Assembly (NCBI GenBank): GCA_028641055.1
Contig: CM054060.1
Coordinates: forward strand, 238,170,833-238,234,832
Source of the DNA: Alopecurus myosuroides
Taxonomy: Eukaryota; Streptophyta; Magnoliopsida; Poales; Poaceae
Direction of reading: 5' to 3'
DNA: 64,000 nucleotides
Positions 12,202-23,584 of the stretch are shown here, one piece after another. A program made the position numbers and the translations under genes. The notes below the pieces were generated by a model. That model saw only the letters and a program-made list of their open reading frames with translations, was not told where the DNA came from and did no database searches. Within the stretch, counting starts at the first letter, position 1, and the number at the start of each line of letters is the position of its first letter.

Positions 12202-12620
12202 CCGGGTCAGATTGATGATTCTACACAGGCTATGGATTTAGAGGTGAATTCGGCTGATAATGAGTCGGATAATGATCCTCCCGTTGCAGACCCGGATGTT
12301 TCAGACCCAGATGTGGTGATTACCGGTTCTCTGGCTGTGAATACCGTTGGCACCTCAACTGTATTGTCCAAAATTGCAGAAGATTTGAAACCATCCTCAA
12401 AAACAAAACAAGTTCCTTCCAACCTGAATCTTGAAGGACGAAACTTCTATGTTCTGGTTCACGAGCTCTCTGAGAACCGGCGTCGTGCATATGGAATCAT
12501 TGACTTTTTGAAGAAGAGATATGAGGTAACCTTGATATATATAACATGTATCCCTCAATCTTCCAGTTTGTTTTGTAGAATAAACTTGAAGATTTCCTTA
12601 TTATATTTTTGGACTTGAAC

Positions 12621-12925
12621 TGTATCCCCCAAGTGTCGGTTTACAAGCTGACTGTGAACTGGGACTTGTTTTAACTTTTATCCAACAAACAGTTCAATCT
12701 AAAATGATGTAGCCCTCAAGTGCCGGGTTACGAGCCTGCAGCTACTCGGGACTTACTTCCACTTTTAGCCAATAAACTCTTAAATTTGAAATAGTGTAGC
12801 CCCCAAGTGTCGGATTCCTAGCCTGCAACTACTTGGGAATTTGCAAATTTTCCACCTCATTGGTAGGCTAAAAAACTGTGTAGCCCCAAGGTCTGGGTTA
12901 CCTGCCTGCGGTAATCCGGATCTGC
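12621..12925 (+). repeat. ~87 bp tandem repeat in intron of antisense gene
   Basis: Units start at 12621, 12708, 12795 and 12879, each with tgta(g/t)cccccaagtgtcgg-type heads; the last is partial. They lie between the donor at 12526 and the acceptor at 12991-12992. The same 'gcccccaagt' head recurs alone near 14590. Confidence 0.8.
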
Positions 12926-14094
12926 CTCAGTGTATTGATCTTTAACCCTGTGTCAATATAACCAGAGATTTTGTGTGGTTATCTTTTTTCAGAGTCTCGA
13001 ATCTTCCTCTCAGAAGGATATTTATAATTTGAAGAATTTGTTGGCTCAAGAAGCTGTGAAAACCGAGGAAGCAAGGAATTTGCAACATGACCTAGAGAAA
13101 CAGATTGATGAAGCTGCCAAAACTATGTCTGTTCTTCAGCAATATTTTGAGAACCGAGAGAAAACCCTTATTAAAAGGGCTGAAAATGCTGAGAAGGAGC
13201 TGGAAGAAAGCAATATTTTTTTGCTAAGGTTAAGGATCTGCTGAATGATATCACTTGCAGTGTTTTGGGTAACTTTGCTCCTTGGCTAGTGCATTATTTT
13301 ATGCTTCTCTTCCGGTTCATTATATCTGTTTTTCCTCATAACAATCCGGTTTTTGAATGATATAGTCTTATATTTTCCAGGCAGATTGCATGGGAATAAA
13401 CTCCGGCTACCAGAACTAAAATTGAAGGCTCTGTTAACCTTGATCCGGCAACTATATGTTGGGGGAGGTCAATGCATCAAGGCAGTCAGGAACTGGGATA
13501 ATGCTCCTAGGAAACTTCATGACATGATTGTGGAACCAACTCATGTTCCACAATGGATTGAGGAGCATAAAATCTTGGCCTGCCGTCGTGGAGCAATCAA
13601 AGTCATGTCCTTGGAAAAGGCCTATCATCCGTAGTTGAATCCGGATCTTCTGATTAGTGGTTTCCCTGAGTATCGAGCTGATAGAACTAAGTTGAGAGAA
13701 AAGACTTTGCCAAGATTGGAAAAGACTGCCTGTTCCAAGCTTGCTTAGTTGCTGAGAAATTGAAGTTGAAGGATCTTTGTCCTGGATATCTTTCCTTAGA
13801 TGATCGTAAGCTGGCTTTTAGCCCTTGGGTGATGACTGTTGTTCGCCAGGCTCCATAGAAGAGCTGGCTTTCTATAGCCTCATCTTCCGGTGCTCCACAG
13901 TCTACCACTCCTGTAGTTACTGCTCCACCTCGTCCCTTGTATGAACCGGATCATACAAATGATGCTTTGGCTAAGCTAGAGTGGAAATATGTTTCAGAAG
14001 CTGAAATCATGAGCCAGAGAATACTCAAGGTGACGGTGAAGAGAACCTAGAGACTCAAGACCCGGATTCTGGAGCCAATTTAGAATCTGCATAA

Positions 14095-14720
14095 CAGAAA
14101 GGAACATCTGTTGTGTAATCGAAAGAAAAATTTGTAAAATTGAAAATAATTCAGCCCTGATGGGCTTGTAATAGGCTAGATAAATGGCTTTATTTCTAGC
14201 TCTATTTTTGAAGGTGCGCATGTGCACTTATGATACTTTTGGTGTGTAATAACTCGGTTTTTTGCTAGGTTATGCAAAATTTTCCGGGTTATCTTTATCA
14301 CAGAACTTGCAGTATCTTTGGTCTGAAACAAATCTCTGTTTTGTCTTTTTGTCTATCTTTGCTATCTAGCTCAGTCGGTTTATCGCATGACTTATTCTAG
14401 TGTTTTCATCTCTGACGAGTTCAGGGTCATGATAACTCTGTTTTGTCGGGTCATAATACGATTGACTCGTCCAGATTAAACATCTAGGTCATAATTTTTT
14501 TTGCATGTAACCACTGACTGGCAGGCAAGTATAACCAATATAATATGACATATGCCAGATTCTTGAGATATAAATTGTGCTCTAGCATCAGCCCCCAAGT
14601 AATCATATAAGAAAACATAACTCTTTGTGAAGACGATAAATTTGTTGAAAAGTCTCAATAACTTGGATTTTCTAGGTATGCCCTTTTTATTTTCATGATA
14701 ACATAGTGATTACAATGATC
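14095..14720. other. Spacer between antisense gene and pol of the Tat element
   Basis: No ORF with family similarity. It lies between the convergent ends of the plus-strand gene (14094) and the minus-strand pol (14721), so it probably holds the 3' ends of both transcripts. An isolated 'agcccccaagt' matches the intron repeat head. Confidence 0.5.
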
Positions 14721-15983
14721 CTATGTGTAGTATGGACTCAACTGGGCTATGTTCCATGGTCTGTCAGTTTCTTCCTTAGATGTTCGTGATTTATCAGCAT
14801 CACGCATATCAATGAGGTAATATGACTCGTTGTGTAGGTTTTTGCTGACTACAAACGGTCCTTCCCATGGTGGACGTAGCTTGTGCATCCCTTTTATGAA
14901 TCAGGCGTAACACTAAGTCTCCTTCCTGAAAATTTCGAGTTTTAACCTTGCGGCTATGATAGCAACGTAGGTCCTGCTGGTATATGGCTAACCTGGATAC
15001 TGCAAGTTCGCGTACTTCTTCCAAAGCATCAAGCGAGTTTTGATGATCTATCTCGTTTTTGGTTTCCACATATGCAATTACTCTTGGTGAGTCATGAAAA
15101 ATATCACTTGGTAAAACTGTCTCTGCCCCATACACCAGAAAAAATGGTGTATAACATGTTGACCTGTTTGGGGTAGTTCTTATGCTCCATAAAACAGAAG
15201 GCAATTCTTCAATCCAACAACCGGATGTTCTTACTAGTGGGACTTGAAGTCTAGGTTTGATACCCTTTAGCAACTCCTGATTAGCTTGATCTGCCTGTCC
15301 ATTGGACTATGGATGTGCTACTGAAGCAAGGTCAGTCTGATATGATTCAGTTCACAGAACTTTTTCATCGCTCCCCCAGACAAGTTAGTCCCATTGTCTG
15401 TGATAATGCTATGTGGATAACCAAACCTGAAAATTAGTTTTTTCAAAAACTTGACCGCGGTGACCACATCACATTTACTGAGTGGTTCTGCTTCCACCCA
15501 TTTTGTGAATTTGTCAACCGCTACCAATAGGTGAGTCTTTTTTCCAGACGACATTTTAAAAGATCCTAGCATGTCAAGTCCCCAGACCGCGAAAGGCCAG
15601 GTTATTGGAATCATGCGCAAATCCTGAGCTGGCATATGATCCTGTCTTGCATACTTCTGACATCCTTCACATGTTCGTACAATTTGTTGTGCATTAGCAT
15701 TTGCTGTAAGACAGAAAAATCCATGTCTGAAAGCTTTATTTACCAATGACTTGGAACTCTCATGATGGCCACAATCTCCTGAGTGGATCTCATTCAAGAT
15801 CTAACACCCTTCTTCGGGGGAGACACATTGTTGAAAAATTCCAGTTGCACTTCGTTTATGTAACTCACCATTAATGATTGTATATGACTTTGAACGTCTT
15901 ATAACCTGACGAGCAATAACTTCCTCCAGCGGGAGTTCACCTCTCGTGAGATAAGCCAGATACGATTCTGTCCATTCTGGCAT
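14721..15983 (-). pseudogene. Tat integrase
   Basis: The minus-strand reading shows an N-terminal His/Cys zinc domain (HSGDCGHHE...CEGCQKYA), then the core with 'WGLDMLGSF' (first catalytic Asp) and 'IITDNGTNLSG' (second Asp). After a frameshift near 15320 comes 'SNGQADQANQELLKG', where the third catalytic residue, normally Glu, reads Asp. The C-terminal part holds 'LPSVLWSIRTTPNRST', then after another frameshift near 14880 'KLRPPWEGPF' and the terminal 'WNIAQLSPYYT' with a TAG at 14721-14723. Integrase would join element cDNA to the chromosome. At least two frameshifts, a stop at 15798-15800 and the altered triad make it inactive. Confidence 0.88.
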
Positions 15984-16621
15984 TGCATGAAGAGCGGCTA
16001 CTAGTTCCGATTCAGGATCTGTATTTGCTAGGTCTTCTTCTGTGGGACCCTTGAATGACGGGCTATGAATCTCATCATAAAATACGTTGGGTGGAACCTG
16101 TGAGAGCCTAGACGAGACAACACATCAGCCGCTTCATTAAGACGTCGATCAATATGATCAACTTGCTACCCTTGGAAATGTCATGCTAACTGGGAAACTG
16201 CTCGTCTATAAGCTGTCATGACCGGGTCTTTAGAATCACAGGTTCCCATAGCTTGTTGAGAAACAAGGTCCGAATCCCCCAGGCAGCGAATCTGGGTTAT
16301 ACTCATTTCTTTGGCAATTCGAAGCCCATGAAGAAAAGCCTCATACTCCGTTGCATTATTACTGCATTAGAACGAAATTTCTAGGACATAAAAAAATTTA
16401 TCACCTCTTGGAGACGTCAAGACCACGCCGGCTCCTGACCCTTCCAGTTGTCTTGCCCCATCAAAATGCATGGTCCAATATTTAGTATCTAGTTTATCAG
16501 GCGGGACTTGTAACTGTGTCCAATCATTCATAAACTCGATGAGGGCTTGGGACTTGATTGCAGTTCCCTGCTCATATTTGACGTGATATGGTCCCATCTC
16601 AATAGCCCACTTCGCAAGTAG
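15984..16621 (-). pseudogene. Tat second (archaeal-type) RNase H
   Basis: The minus strand encodes 'WTMHFDGARQLEGSGAGVV', the first catalytic Asp and glycine-rich strand of an archaeal-type RNase H, then 'NNATEYEAFLHGL' with the catalytic Glu, and 'CLGDSDLV' with the next Asp. A stop follows 'LEISF' near 16367 and further stops occur downstream before the integrase. Tat/Ogre elements are known for carrying this extra RNase H in addition to the one fused to RT, and both are visible here. Role: removal of template RNA during cDNA synthesis, as inferred from the family. Confidence 0.8.
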
Positions 16622-17800
16622 TCATGTTGCTTCTCTATTCTGAATAATATTAGATAAGGGTGTTGAACTGACCACAGTGATAGGATGTTCTTGAAAGTAG
16701 TGTTTCAGTTTACGACTGGCCATAAATACTCCAAAGACCAGTTTCTGCCAATGTGGGTGTCGCTGTTTTGACTCTCTCAGGACCTCACTCACATAATAAA
16801 CCGGCCGCTGTACGAAACCCTCTTTTCCTTCCAACTTCCTTTCCACAACCACGACCGCACTAACATCCCTATTGTTGGAAGCAATGTATAATAACATAGG
16901 CTCTTTTTTCTCAGGTGCAGCCAGTATAGGTGCGTTGGAAAATTGTTTTTTCAGGGTTTCCAGAGCATCGTCAGCTTCCTGATTCCAGACAAGATTGTCA
17001 GTTTTCTTCAAGAGCTGGTACAAAGGTATGTTTTTTCTCCACGTCTTCTTATAAACCGGCTCAGAGCTGCAACACACCCTGTCAATTTCCTTTAGGCAAA
17101 CCGGTTTTTTCAGGTTATGTATGGCCTGAATTTTTTCCGGGTTTGCTTCAATTCCCCTATCTGAAATAATAAAACCCAGTAATTTTCCAGCTGGGACTCC
17201 GAAGACGCATTTTGTCGGGTTTAGCTTCATCTGGTATTTGCATAAACTGGCAAACGTCTCTTCTAGGTCTGAAATCAAAGTATAACCTTTCTGAGACTTG
17301 CCAACAATATCATTGACATAAGCATGCACGTTTCGCCCAATCTATTTTTCCAAACAGTTCTAGATGCACCTCTAATAAGCTGTCCCTGCATTTTTTAATC
17401 CAAAAGGCATTGATGTATAACAAAACGCTCCAAATGGTGTAATAAACGAGGTCTTCTCTTGATCCTCTTCTTTATCTGATGATAACCTAAATAAGCGTCC
17501 AAAAAATATAACAGTTCACAACCAGCCGTAGGCTCTATAATCTAATCAGTCTGGGGTAAGGAAAACGGATCTTTAGGACATGCTTTGTTCAGGTCTGTAT
17601 AATCCATGCACATTCTCCAAGGCCCATTTTTCTTTAAAACAAGAACCGGATTGTCAAACCACTTTGGATGCAATACTTCCACTATAAAGCCGGCCACCAA
17701 GAGTCTGGATATTTCCTCACCAATTGCCTTTCTTCTATCATCATTGAAACATCGGAGAAATTGACGAATCGGTTTCAGGTGAGGATCCACATTTCAGCTA
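16622..17800 (-). pseudogene. Tat reverse transcriptase and first RNase H
   Basis: Minus-strand RT N-terminus at 17790-17542: 'VLKKNGPWRMCMDYTDLNKA' and 'CPKDPFSLP', diagnostic of the Tat lineage. A stop and frameshifts interrupt 17340-17540. The palm resumes at 17329 with 'AYVNDIVGKS': the YxDD box reads YVND (17309-17320), a lost catalytic Asp. 'KLLGFIISDRGIEANPEKI' and 'IPLYQLLKK' follow, then the RT-linked RNase H with 'LLYIASNNRDVSAVVV' and 'VYYVSEVL'. Both domains would act in the cytoplasmic particle. The D-to-N change and several frame breaks make it inactive. Confidence 0.88.
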
Positions 17801-18026
17801 TGCTCAGCAAGTTCCATTGGAACACCAGGCATGTTAGAACTTTTCCATGCAAAAATGTCCCAATTCACACAGAGGAACTTGATGAGCGCACTTTCCTATT
17901 TATCGGTCATATGATCCCCCACGCTGAACTTCTTAGATGAGTCGCTAGGGGTGAAGTCAACCAGTTTAGTATCTTGAGCCAATTTGAACTTCAGTTTACA
18001 TTCCGTGGATGGCTTTTTGAGTGAGG

Positions 18027-18544
18027 TCATATCCTACGGATCAACTTGCAACTTATATAACTTATACAAGATGATTCTGCATAAGTCGCGTCTCCTTCTT
18101 CACATTCCAGGGCTATGTCTCCATCTCTGTTGACAGTAATATTTCCATGAGGACCCGACATCTTCAGTTTAAGATATACATAGCAGGGTCTCGCCATAAA
18201 CTTGGCGTAATCCGGCCTCCCAAATAGAACGTGATATGGGCTTTTAAACTTGACAACTTCAAATGCCAACATCTCTGTCCATTAACTTTCAAATAATGCA
18301 AAAAGCAACCTCAAGATATATTTTACCGATGGGCTGTGCAGACTTACGGGAACAATGCCATGAAATACGGTTGATGATGGCTAAAGCTGTTTTTCTTGCA
18401 GGTTCATCCTTTTGAAAGTATCATAATAAAATATGTTTATGTTGCTTCCTCCATCCATCAATACCTTGTCTAGCCTATATCCTCCAACTTGCGGAGCCAC
18501 AACCAAAGCCACACTTCCTGGGTTATCAACTCGTGGAGGATGAT
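18027..18544 (-). pseudogene. Tat aspartic protease
   Basis: The minus strand from 18544 encodes 'VALVVAPQVGGYRL' and 'VLMDGGSNINIFY' (18441-18464), the DGGS active-site variant used by the Tat lineage in place of DTG/DSG. After a frame break, 'HVLFGRPDYAKFMA' and 'YLKLKMSGPHGNITV' (18240-18120) give the conserved 'GRP..AKFMA' end of the domain. The upstream side is cut by the family A solo LTR at 18545. It would process the polyprotein. The active-site triplet is intact but the frame is not continuous. Confidence 0.8.
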
Positions 18545-20138
18545 TGATACATCATAAACGTATCTATAATTTCTGTTGTTCCATGTTGTTTTCATGCCAT
18601 ATGCTATATGTTTTCCATACACTTTATGTCATTTTTATCGATTTCCCGGGACTAACCTATTGAAAAGATGCCACAGAGCCAGTTCCTTTTTCTGTTGTTC
18701 TTAGTTTCAGAAAAGTTATTCTGGAAATATTCTCGGAATTGGAAAATTTGAAGCCTGAAAGTCTTAGAATTCCCGAAGGTTCCACGAAGACCCGAAGATG
18801 CCCAGAGGGGAGCCACATGGGGGCCACACCATAGGGCGGCGTGCCCCTAGCCGCGCCTAGGGGTGGTGTGGGCCCCTCGGGCGTCCATCGCCATCGCCCT
18901 TTCGCCTATTTATTCCCCTCGATACGTCATCCCTAAAAATATACCACTTTTCCCCGAAAAACACCTAAGGCCGCCGCCATCGTCAACCCGAGATCGGGAG
19001 GGTTTTGGATCTCACCTCGGCACCCTGCCGGGAGGGAAAATCATCACCGGAGGAGTCTACACCACCATGCCCGCCTCCAGAGTGATGCGTGACTAGTTCA
19101 TCCCTGGACTACGGGTCCATTGCAGTAGCTAGATGGCTGTCCTCTCCACTTTATGCCTCATGTTTGGATCTCGTGAGCTGCCTCACATGATCGAGATCAT
19201 CTTATTGTAATGCTACATGTTGTGTTTGCTGGGATCCGATAATTATTAAATGCTATGTCTTTTGATTATCAATCTATCATGTTATCTTCATGTGTATGTT
19301 ATTTATGATCTTGCATGCTCTCCGTTGTTAGTAGATGCTCTGGACAAGTAGATGCTAGTGACTCCAAGAGGGAGTATTTATGCTCGATAGTGGGTTCATG
19401 CCTCCTTTGCATCTGTGCTCGAGTGGCAGAAACGTGATGGATGGAGGATGTGCTGTTGCCATTAGGGAGAAAACAACAATGTTTACTTCGTTTACATTGT
19501 TTACATTACACACTTTTCTTACTGCGATTATCTGTTGCTTGCAACTTAATACCCAACTTTTGTTCAGATGATATTCGGAGGGTCGATTATTAGTCATAGA
19601 AGCAGTTGGATGACGATATATGTATTTTGTTGTAATGCATGCATGAATCCCATAGTCATGCATGTTTCATTATCTATCAATTTCCCAACTGTAATTTGTT
19701 CACCATGCATGTTAGCTATCTTTTATGGAGAGACACCTCTAATGAACCATGGACCCCGGTCCATTTTCTCATACTGATAATACAACCACTGCAATTACTG
19801 TTCCATTGTTTTCACACTACTTTTGCTGTTTTCATATTGTTCTCATAATTTTCCACACCATACATTCAACCTCTTTGTTATTAGCAAAACCGGTGAGATT
19901 GACAACCTCACTGCTACGATGGGGCAAAGTGAATTGATTGTGTTATGTAGGTTCCATGTTGCTGCTGATTCGGTAGTGCCCCCTGCCATATCAGCTCCGT
20001 CAACCTTCAGAAGTGCTTCTTCCTCCTACATGTCGATTCAATCGTGGTTTCTTTTCTGAGGGAAAACTTGCTTCTGCACTCTTCACACCTTGCGCTTGGG
20101 GTCTCCCAACGAGCGTGTGTCTACACTCCATCAATGAT
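18540..20138 (+). mobile_element. Family A solo LTR with TSD atgat
   Basis: The LTR runs from TGATACATCAT at 18545 to ...CTCCATCA at 20133 (1589 bp) and is bounded by atgat at 18540-18544 and 20134-20138. A TATA-like TATTTATT lies at 18907-18914. There is no internal region, so it formed by recombination between two LTRs. It separates the Tat protease from its gag. Confidence 0.93.
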
Positions 20139-22521
20139 CTGCTCAACTCCAGGTTATGGGCTGCTCAGACCAATTCAACCACCTAGGGACAACAGGAGCT
20201 ACTGCGTTTACCGCGCGCTTCTGCACCTTCCTCTCTCTCCTGCATGAACTAGTGGTAAATACGTGATATTGACCAGAACTTAATTGCTTCAGATTGGTTT
20301 GAACCCGGAATTTCCTCCTTGTTGGATGCCACCCGGGTTAGTTCCTTGGTTACCCCGACCATGATGACCCGAATTATGATTTCTCGGTCCGGAATTGCCG
20401 GTTCCTGGATGACCACCTCCCATGTTTCCTGGGTTGCCAACTCCATTGTTCCCTGGTCCATAATTATTGTTTCCACTTGGTGTGAATCCCTGGATTATGA
20501 AACAATTTTATCAAGAGTGATTTGCTACCTTTCCATTCTTGCTATGACGAGGGCATGTTCCCTTCAAAGCCTATTGTGCCTGTGCAAAACTGTTTGGTCA
20601 ATTTTTTTTGATTTCCTCTAAAATTATTGCCCCGGCGTTGGTTCCTATAACCTTTATTTGTGTTGGCAACCAAGTCAGAGGCGCCTTCCCCGTTCTTGCG
20701 CTTGTTACTATTCTGGTTCTGAAAAATTCCCGTTACTCTGATTCGGGTTCTGGTTACCCTTGGTCCCAGTTTTCTTTCCTTTTCCCGACTTCTCATCATC
20801 TGAATCTGCATCCTTCGTCTTGTCAGACTCTCCGTATTTAGTCATGGCATCCATCAGCTCACTCATATTGTTTACGTACCTCTTGATACGTCCCAGTTTA
20901 TGCTTCAAATGGTCAAAATTTCAATTCCTCTCCAGGGCTATGAATGCTTGTTGGGTGGTGAGACCAACGGATGAATGATTTCCGCAACACGCCGCGGCCA
21001 ATGTTGGGCAGACTCCCCTCCTTCTGAACACAATTTTCTAGATCGGTAATAGTTGTCGGGCGCTTGCATGTTCCTTAAAAGTTTTTGATGAACTGGTCCT
21101 TCAGATCTTGCCAGCTATTGATCAAATTCGCAGGAAAGTTTTTTAACCAAGATTTTGCAGGTCCTTCTAACATCACACTTAGGTATCGTGCACACACTGC
21201 ATCACTTACCTCCAGTATTTCCATTGCCATCTCATAGCCTTCCATCCAATCCGTAGGTTCCATGTCTGGAGTATAACTTACGACCCTTCGAGGTCCTTTA
21301 AAATCAGCTGGTATCCTTTCGTTCCTGATCGCAGGTCCAAGGCACTGAATTCCAATTCTGCGAGACCCGGCCAAAACGGGATTTGAGACCAGGTTTGAGC
21401 AGGAGCCTGAACGTGACCCAGATTTCTGTTTTCAGCTTCTTCTACTCTATGTCATGTATTGATAACTCTAGGAGCATGTGAAATAGCTTGCCTGGGTGGG
21501 ACAGGTTGTTGCCGGTTTGTGTTGCTAGAGTCGGCTGCGACAGGTGAGTTTCCATGATGAATTCTTGGCAATGAGTTCCTGCTGTTGTAAGGAGTTGAAT
21601 CTATCTTATCCTTGCTACTATAAATCATCTATTGGACCACTCTGTTTGCAACATCTCAATTGCTCTCATGGATTCAACTCCCATAGGGATATTTGGGTCG
21701 ACCAGGATCCGAGCCAAACTGTTTGTAGCAGCCAAAATATTATCCATTGGATTGTTGAAGTGGCCCTGGGGGGTATGAAACCTCTCAGGTTGTGGTTTCT
21801 CCTAAGCCGCATTATGGACCGGTTTGATGTGTTGCTGGACTGTTGGCTGGAAGCGCACCGGTTGGACCGGGGCGGGGAGAGTTGGCTGCACCACAGGGTG
21901 AACCGGCGGAGCCAGGTTTGGTACTCCTGGTGTGCCTGTTGGGGATGAGAAAAGGTTTTGAAGATTTCTCGGCCCCAATCCTGCTCCAAACTCGTTATTC
22001 AGTCAGGTTTGATAACGCATGTGCCGTATCGAGGCGAGTTCCCTCTGTCTAACACTTAAATGAAGTCCCTCGGCTTCCAACCGTGATGCCTCTTCCATAA
22101 CGTCCGAACGTGCCTTGTTTATACAGCTGACCTTAGTCTCGATTTCCTGACGGGCACGAGTTAACTCCTGTCGAAGTCTCTCTATCTCCGCCTTACATTG
22201 TACCAAATTCTCTGGTGTAATTGGAGTGTCTAGGATCTCGTTTAATGAGTCCATAGTTGTTATAAGTTCAGGCCTTGGGTTATACGGGGTGGGCGCAGTC
22301 AGATCGACCACCAGGTCTGCCTGTCCAGAACTTGCTGCTCCTGGTCCAGTCACCGGGGCTGCTCTTGGTCCAATCGGCGAAGAACCTGGAACTTCCGTGT
22401 CCCCTGGGGCCGAGTTTGAAACTGTAGTTACGATTAGGTTTCCGTTGCTATCATACCTAGGGTCTGTAGGCCGTGGTGATCCTACCATATAGACGGTTGC
22501 ATGTTGAATTGTCTCTGCCAA
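20139..22521 (-). pseudogene. Tat gag
   Basis: Starts at Met 22521 with a Pro/Ala/Ser-rich N-terminal part and a coiled coil (about 22250-22030, 'CKAEIERLRQELTRARQEIE'). After frame breaks, the capsid-like Retrotrans_gag domain lies at 21374-21075: 'PTDWMEGYEMAMEI', 'VMLEGPAKSWLKNFPANLI' and 'SWQDLKDQFIKNF', the classic 'A..W...L' and 'W..L...F...F' signature. A charged Lys/Asp-rich stretch follows (20908-20708), then an Arg/Asn/Gly-rich nucleic-acid-binding tail (20700-20280) without a recognisable CCHC knuckle. Gag forms the particle. At least four frame breaks. Confidence 0.82.
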
Positions 22522-22887
22522 ACTTTCCAGGTCATGTTCCAGATTCCCTCCCAGTCAATCTTCAAAGAGCTGGTGAACAGAATCTGTTTCATCCAGGTCA
22601 TCTCTGTTACCTACTGAAGATTCTCCATATGAATTCACGGTCGTGGCTTCTCCAGAAACCTAGTCAGATTCTTGATCCGGCTCCCAGTCGGTTCCTCCTA
22701 TGAACCCGACCAACACATGTATTCCACCAAAGGGAACTCAAAAATCGGACTCGACAAAAGCAAATTCTGGTCCCCAGGTGTCATGGTTATAGTAGTTTCC
22801 GCGCTGGCCCCTCCCTAGCCGGCCGATCACGAGCTTCTCGATCCCAAGTAAGGCTCCTTCCAAAAAAAGACGCTTCCGCGAGCCAGC
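22522..22887 (-). other. Tat 5' leader
   Basis: Lies between the primer site and the gag start on the minus strand; no ORF with family similarity. Confidence 0.55.
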
Positions 22888-22904
22888 CCCACCGTGGGCA
22901 CCAA
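22888..22904 (-). other. Primer binding site of the Tat element
   Basis: On the minus strand TTGGTGCCCACGGTGGG follows the LTR end at 22906. The TGGTGCCCAC...GTGGGG form is the usual Tat-lineage site. Confidence 0.8.
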
Positions 22905-22905
22905 C

Positions 22906-23584
22906 TGTCGTGGGGATTTCACGGCAAGTGTACTCTTCTGAGAACTAGATTGTGAGGCCATTGTTACTGAGCGAAGTCTCGGAAGGGTTAAGGTCGGAAT
23001 GAGAGACGCGAGTTTACCCAGGTTCGCCCCCTCTATTGAGGGTACAACCTACTCCTTCCTTTTCACTATTGGGAAATCAAGGTCCCGATTACAAGGAGCG
23101 ATTCTGGGTTCCGATGTCTCGAGAACTATTGCTATCTGCTAGAACTTGTCTGACTACGTCCCAGGGCCTCGCCTTATTTTGTGGACGAATCCTGGGTTAC
23201 AAGGTGATCCGGATTATACCCGTTGTCGGCGTCCTAACATGGTCCGGTCTTCGAGATGCTTCGTCTGGCTTATTCCATAAACCGAACGCGCTCGTCCGGC
23301 CTTGGGCCGCTTCGTCCGGCTTACTCCATAAACCGGACGCTCCCGTCCGTCTTTGGGCCTCTTCACCGGCCTTGGGCCTCCGCACCTGTTTCCTGGGCTC
23401 TGGGCCGGACCTGCTTCTGTCTCCGGATTATGCTTGAGCACATCCGGGTCTTCAATTGTAAGCAGGCCGCCTCGTGGCCCGCTTTGCTCCGTCATAAACC
23501 GGAATATGGTATATGAACCGGTAGGATGCCATTCCGGTTTATATGGGTGGAAGGTAAGGTATCCCCTTACCTATTCCCCCAACA
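22906..23584 (-). repeat. Tat 5' LTR
   Basis: On the minus strand it starts TGTTGGGGGAATAGG at 23584 and ends CCCCACGACA at 22906 (679 bp). It contains an internal near-repeat (about 23260-23360) with two copies of a 'cttcgtccggctta(t/c)tccataaaccg' block. Its partner LTR is outside the window, so TSD and age cannot be assessed. Confidence 0.85.

Larger units (their letters stand above)
1223..14094 (+). pseudogene. Spliced antisense gene of the Tat element (interrupted by family A)
   Basis: A multi-exon gene on the strand opposite gag-pol. Exon 1 (1223-1817) encodes an acidic then Ser/Arg-rich region and ends at a perfect GTAAGT donor at 1818. Exon 2 starts after a polypyrimidine-AG at 1928-1929, is split by the family A insertion, and resumes at 12207-12525 before a GTAACC donor. 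Exon 3 (12993-about 13268) encodes a Lys/Glu-rich coiled coil. Exon 4 starts at 13381 and the reading continues, with stops at 13632 and 13747, to a likely end at 14092-14094. The frame is open across the TSD once the insertion is ignored. A frameshift lies near 1412 and another in the T-run near 13215. Tat relatives such as Grande carry comparable antisense ORFs related to plant 'putative gypsy type transposon' proteins; function unknown. Confidence 0.7.
1223..23584 (-). mobile_element. Tat-lineage gypsy retrotransposon, heavily nested
   Basis: Transcribed on the minus strand: 5' LTR (22906-23584), primer site, gag (about 22521-20250), protease (18540-18027), RT (17790-16980), first RNase H, second archaeal-type RNase H (16597-16100), integrase (15983-14721). 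A spliced gene lies on the plus strand between integrase and the missing 3' LTR (1223-14094). The lineage is assigned from the DGGS protease, the 'TDLNKACPKDPF' RT motif, the dual RNase H, the TGGTGCCCAC primer site and the antisense extra gene, as in Grande/RIRE2/Ogre relatives. It is interrupted by family A (2007-12201) and a family A solo LTR (18545-20133). All polyprotein domains carry stops or frameshifts. Confidence 0.85.

Noticed and set aside
12621..12925. CRISPR-like array
   Set aside because: Eukaryotic DNA; repeats are contiguous ~87 bp units without unique spacers.
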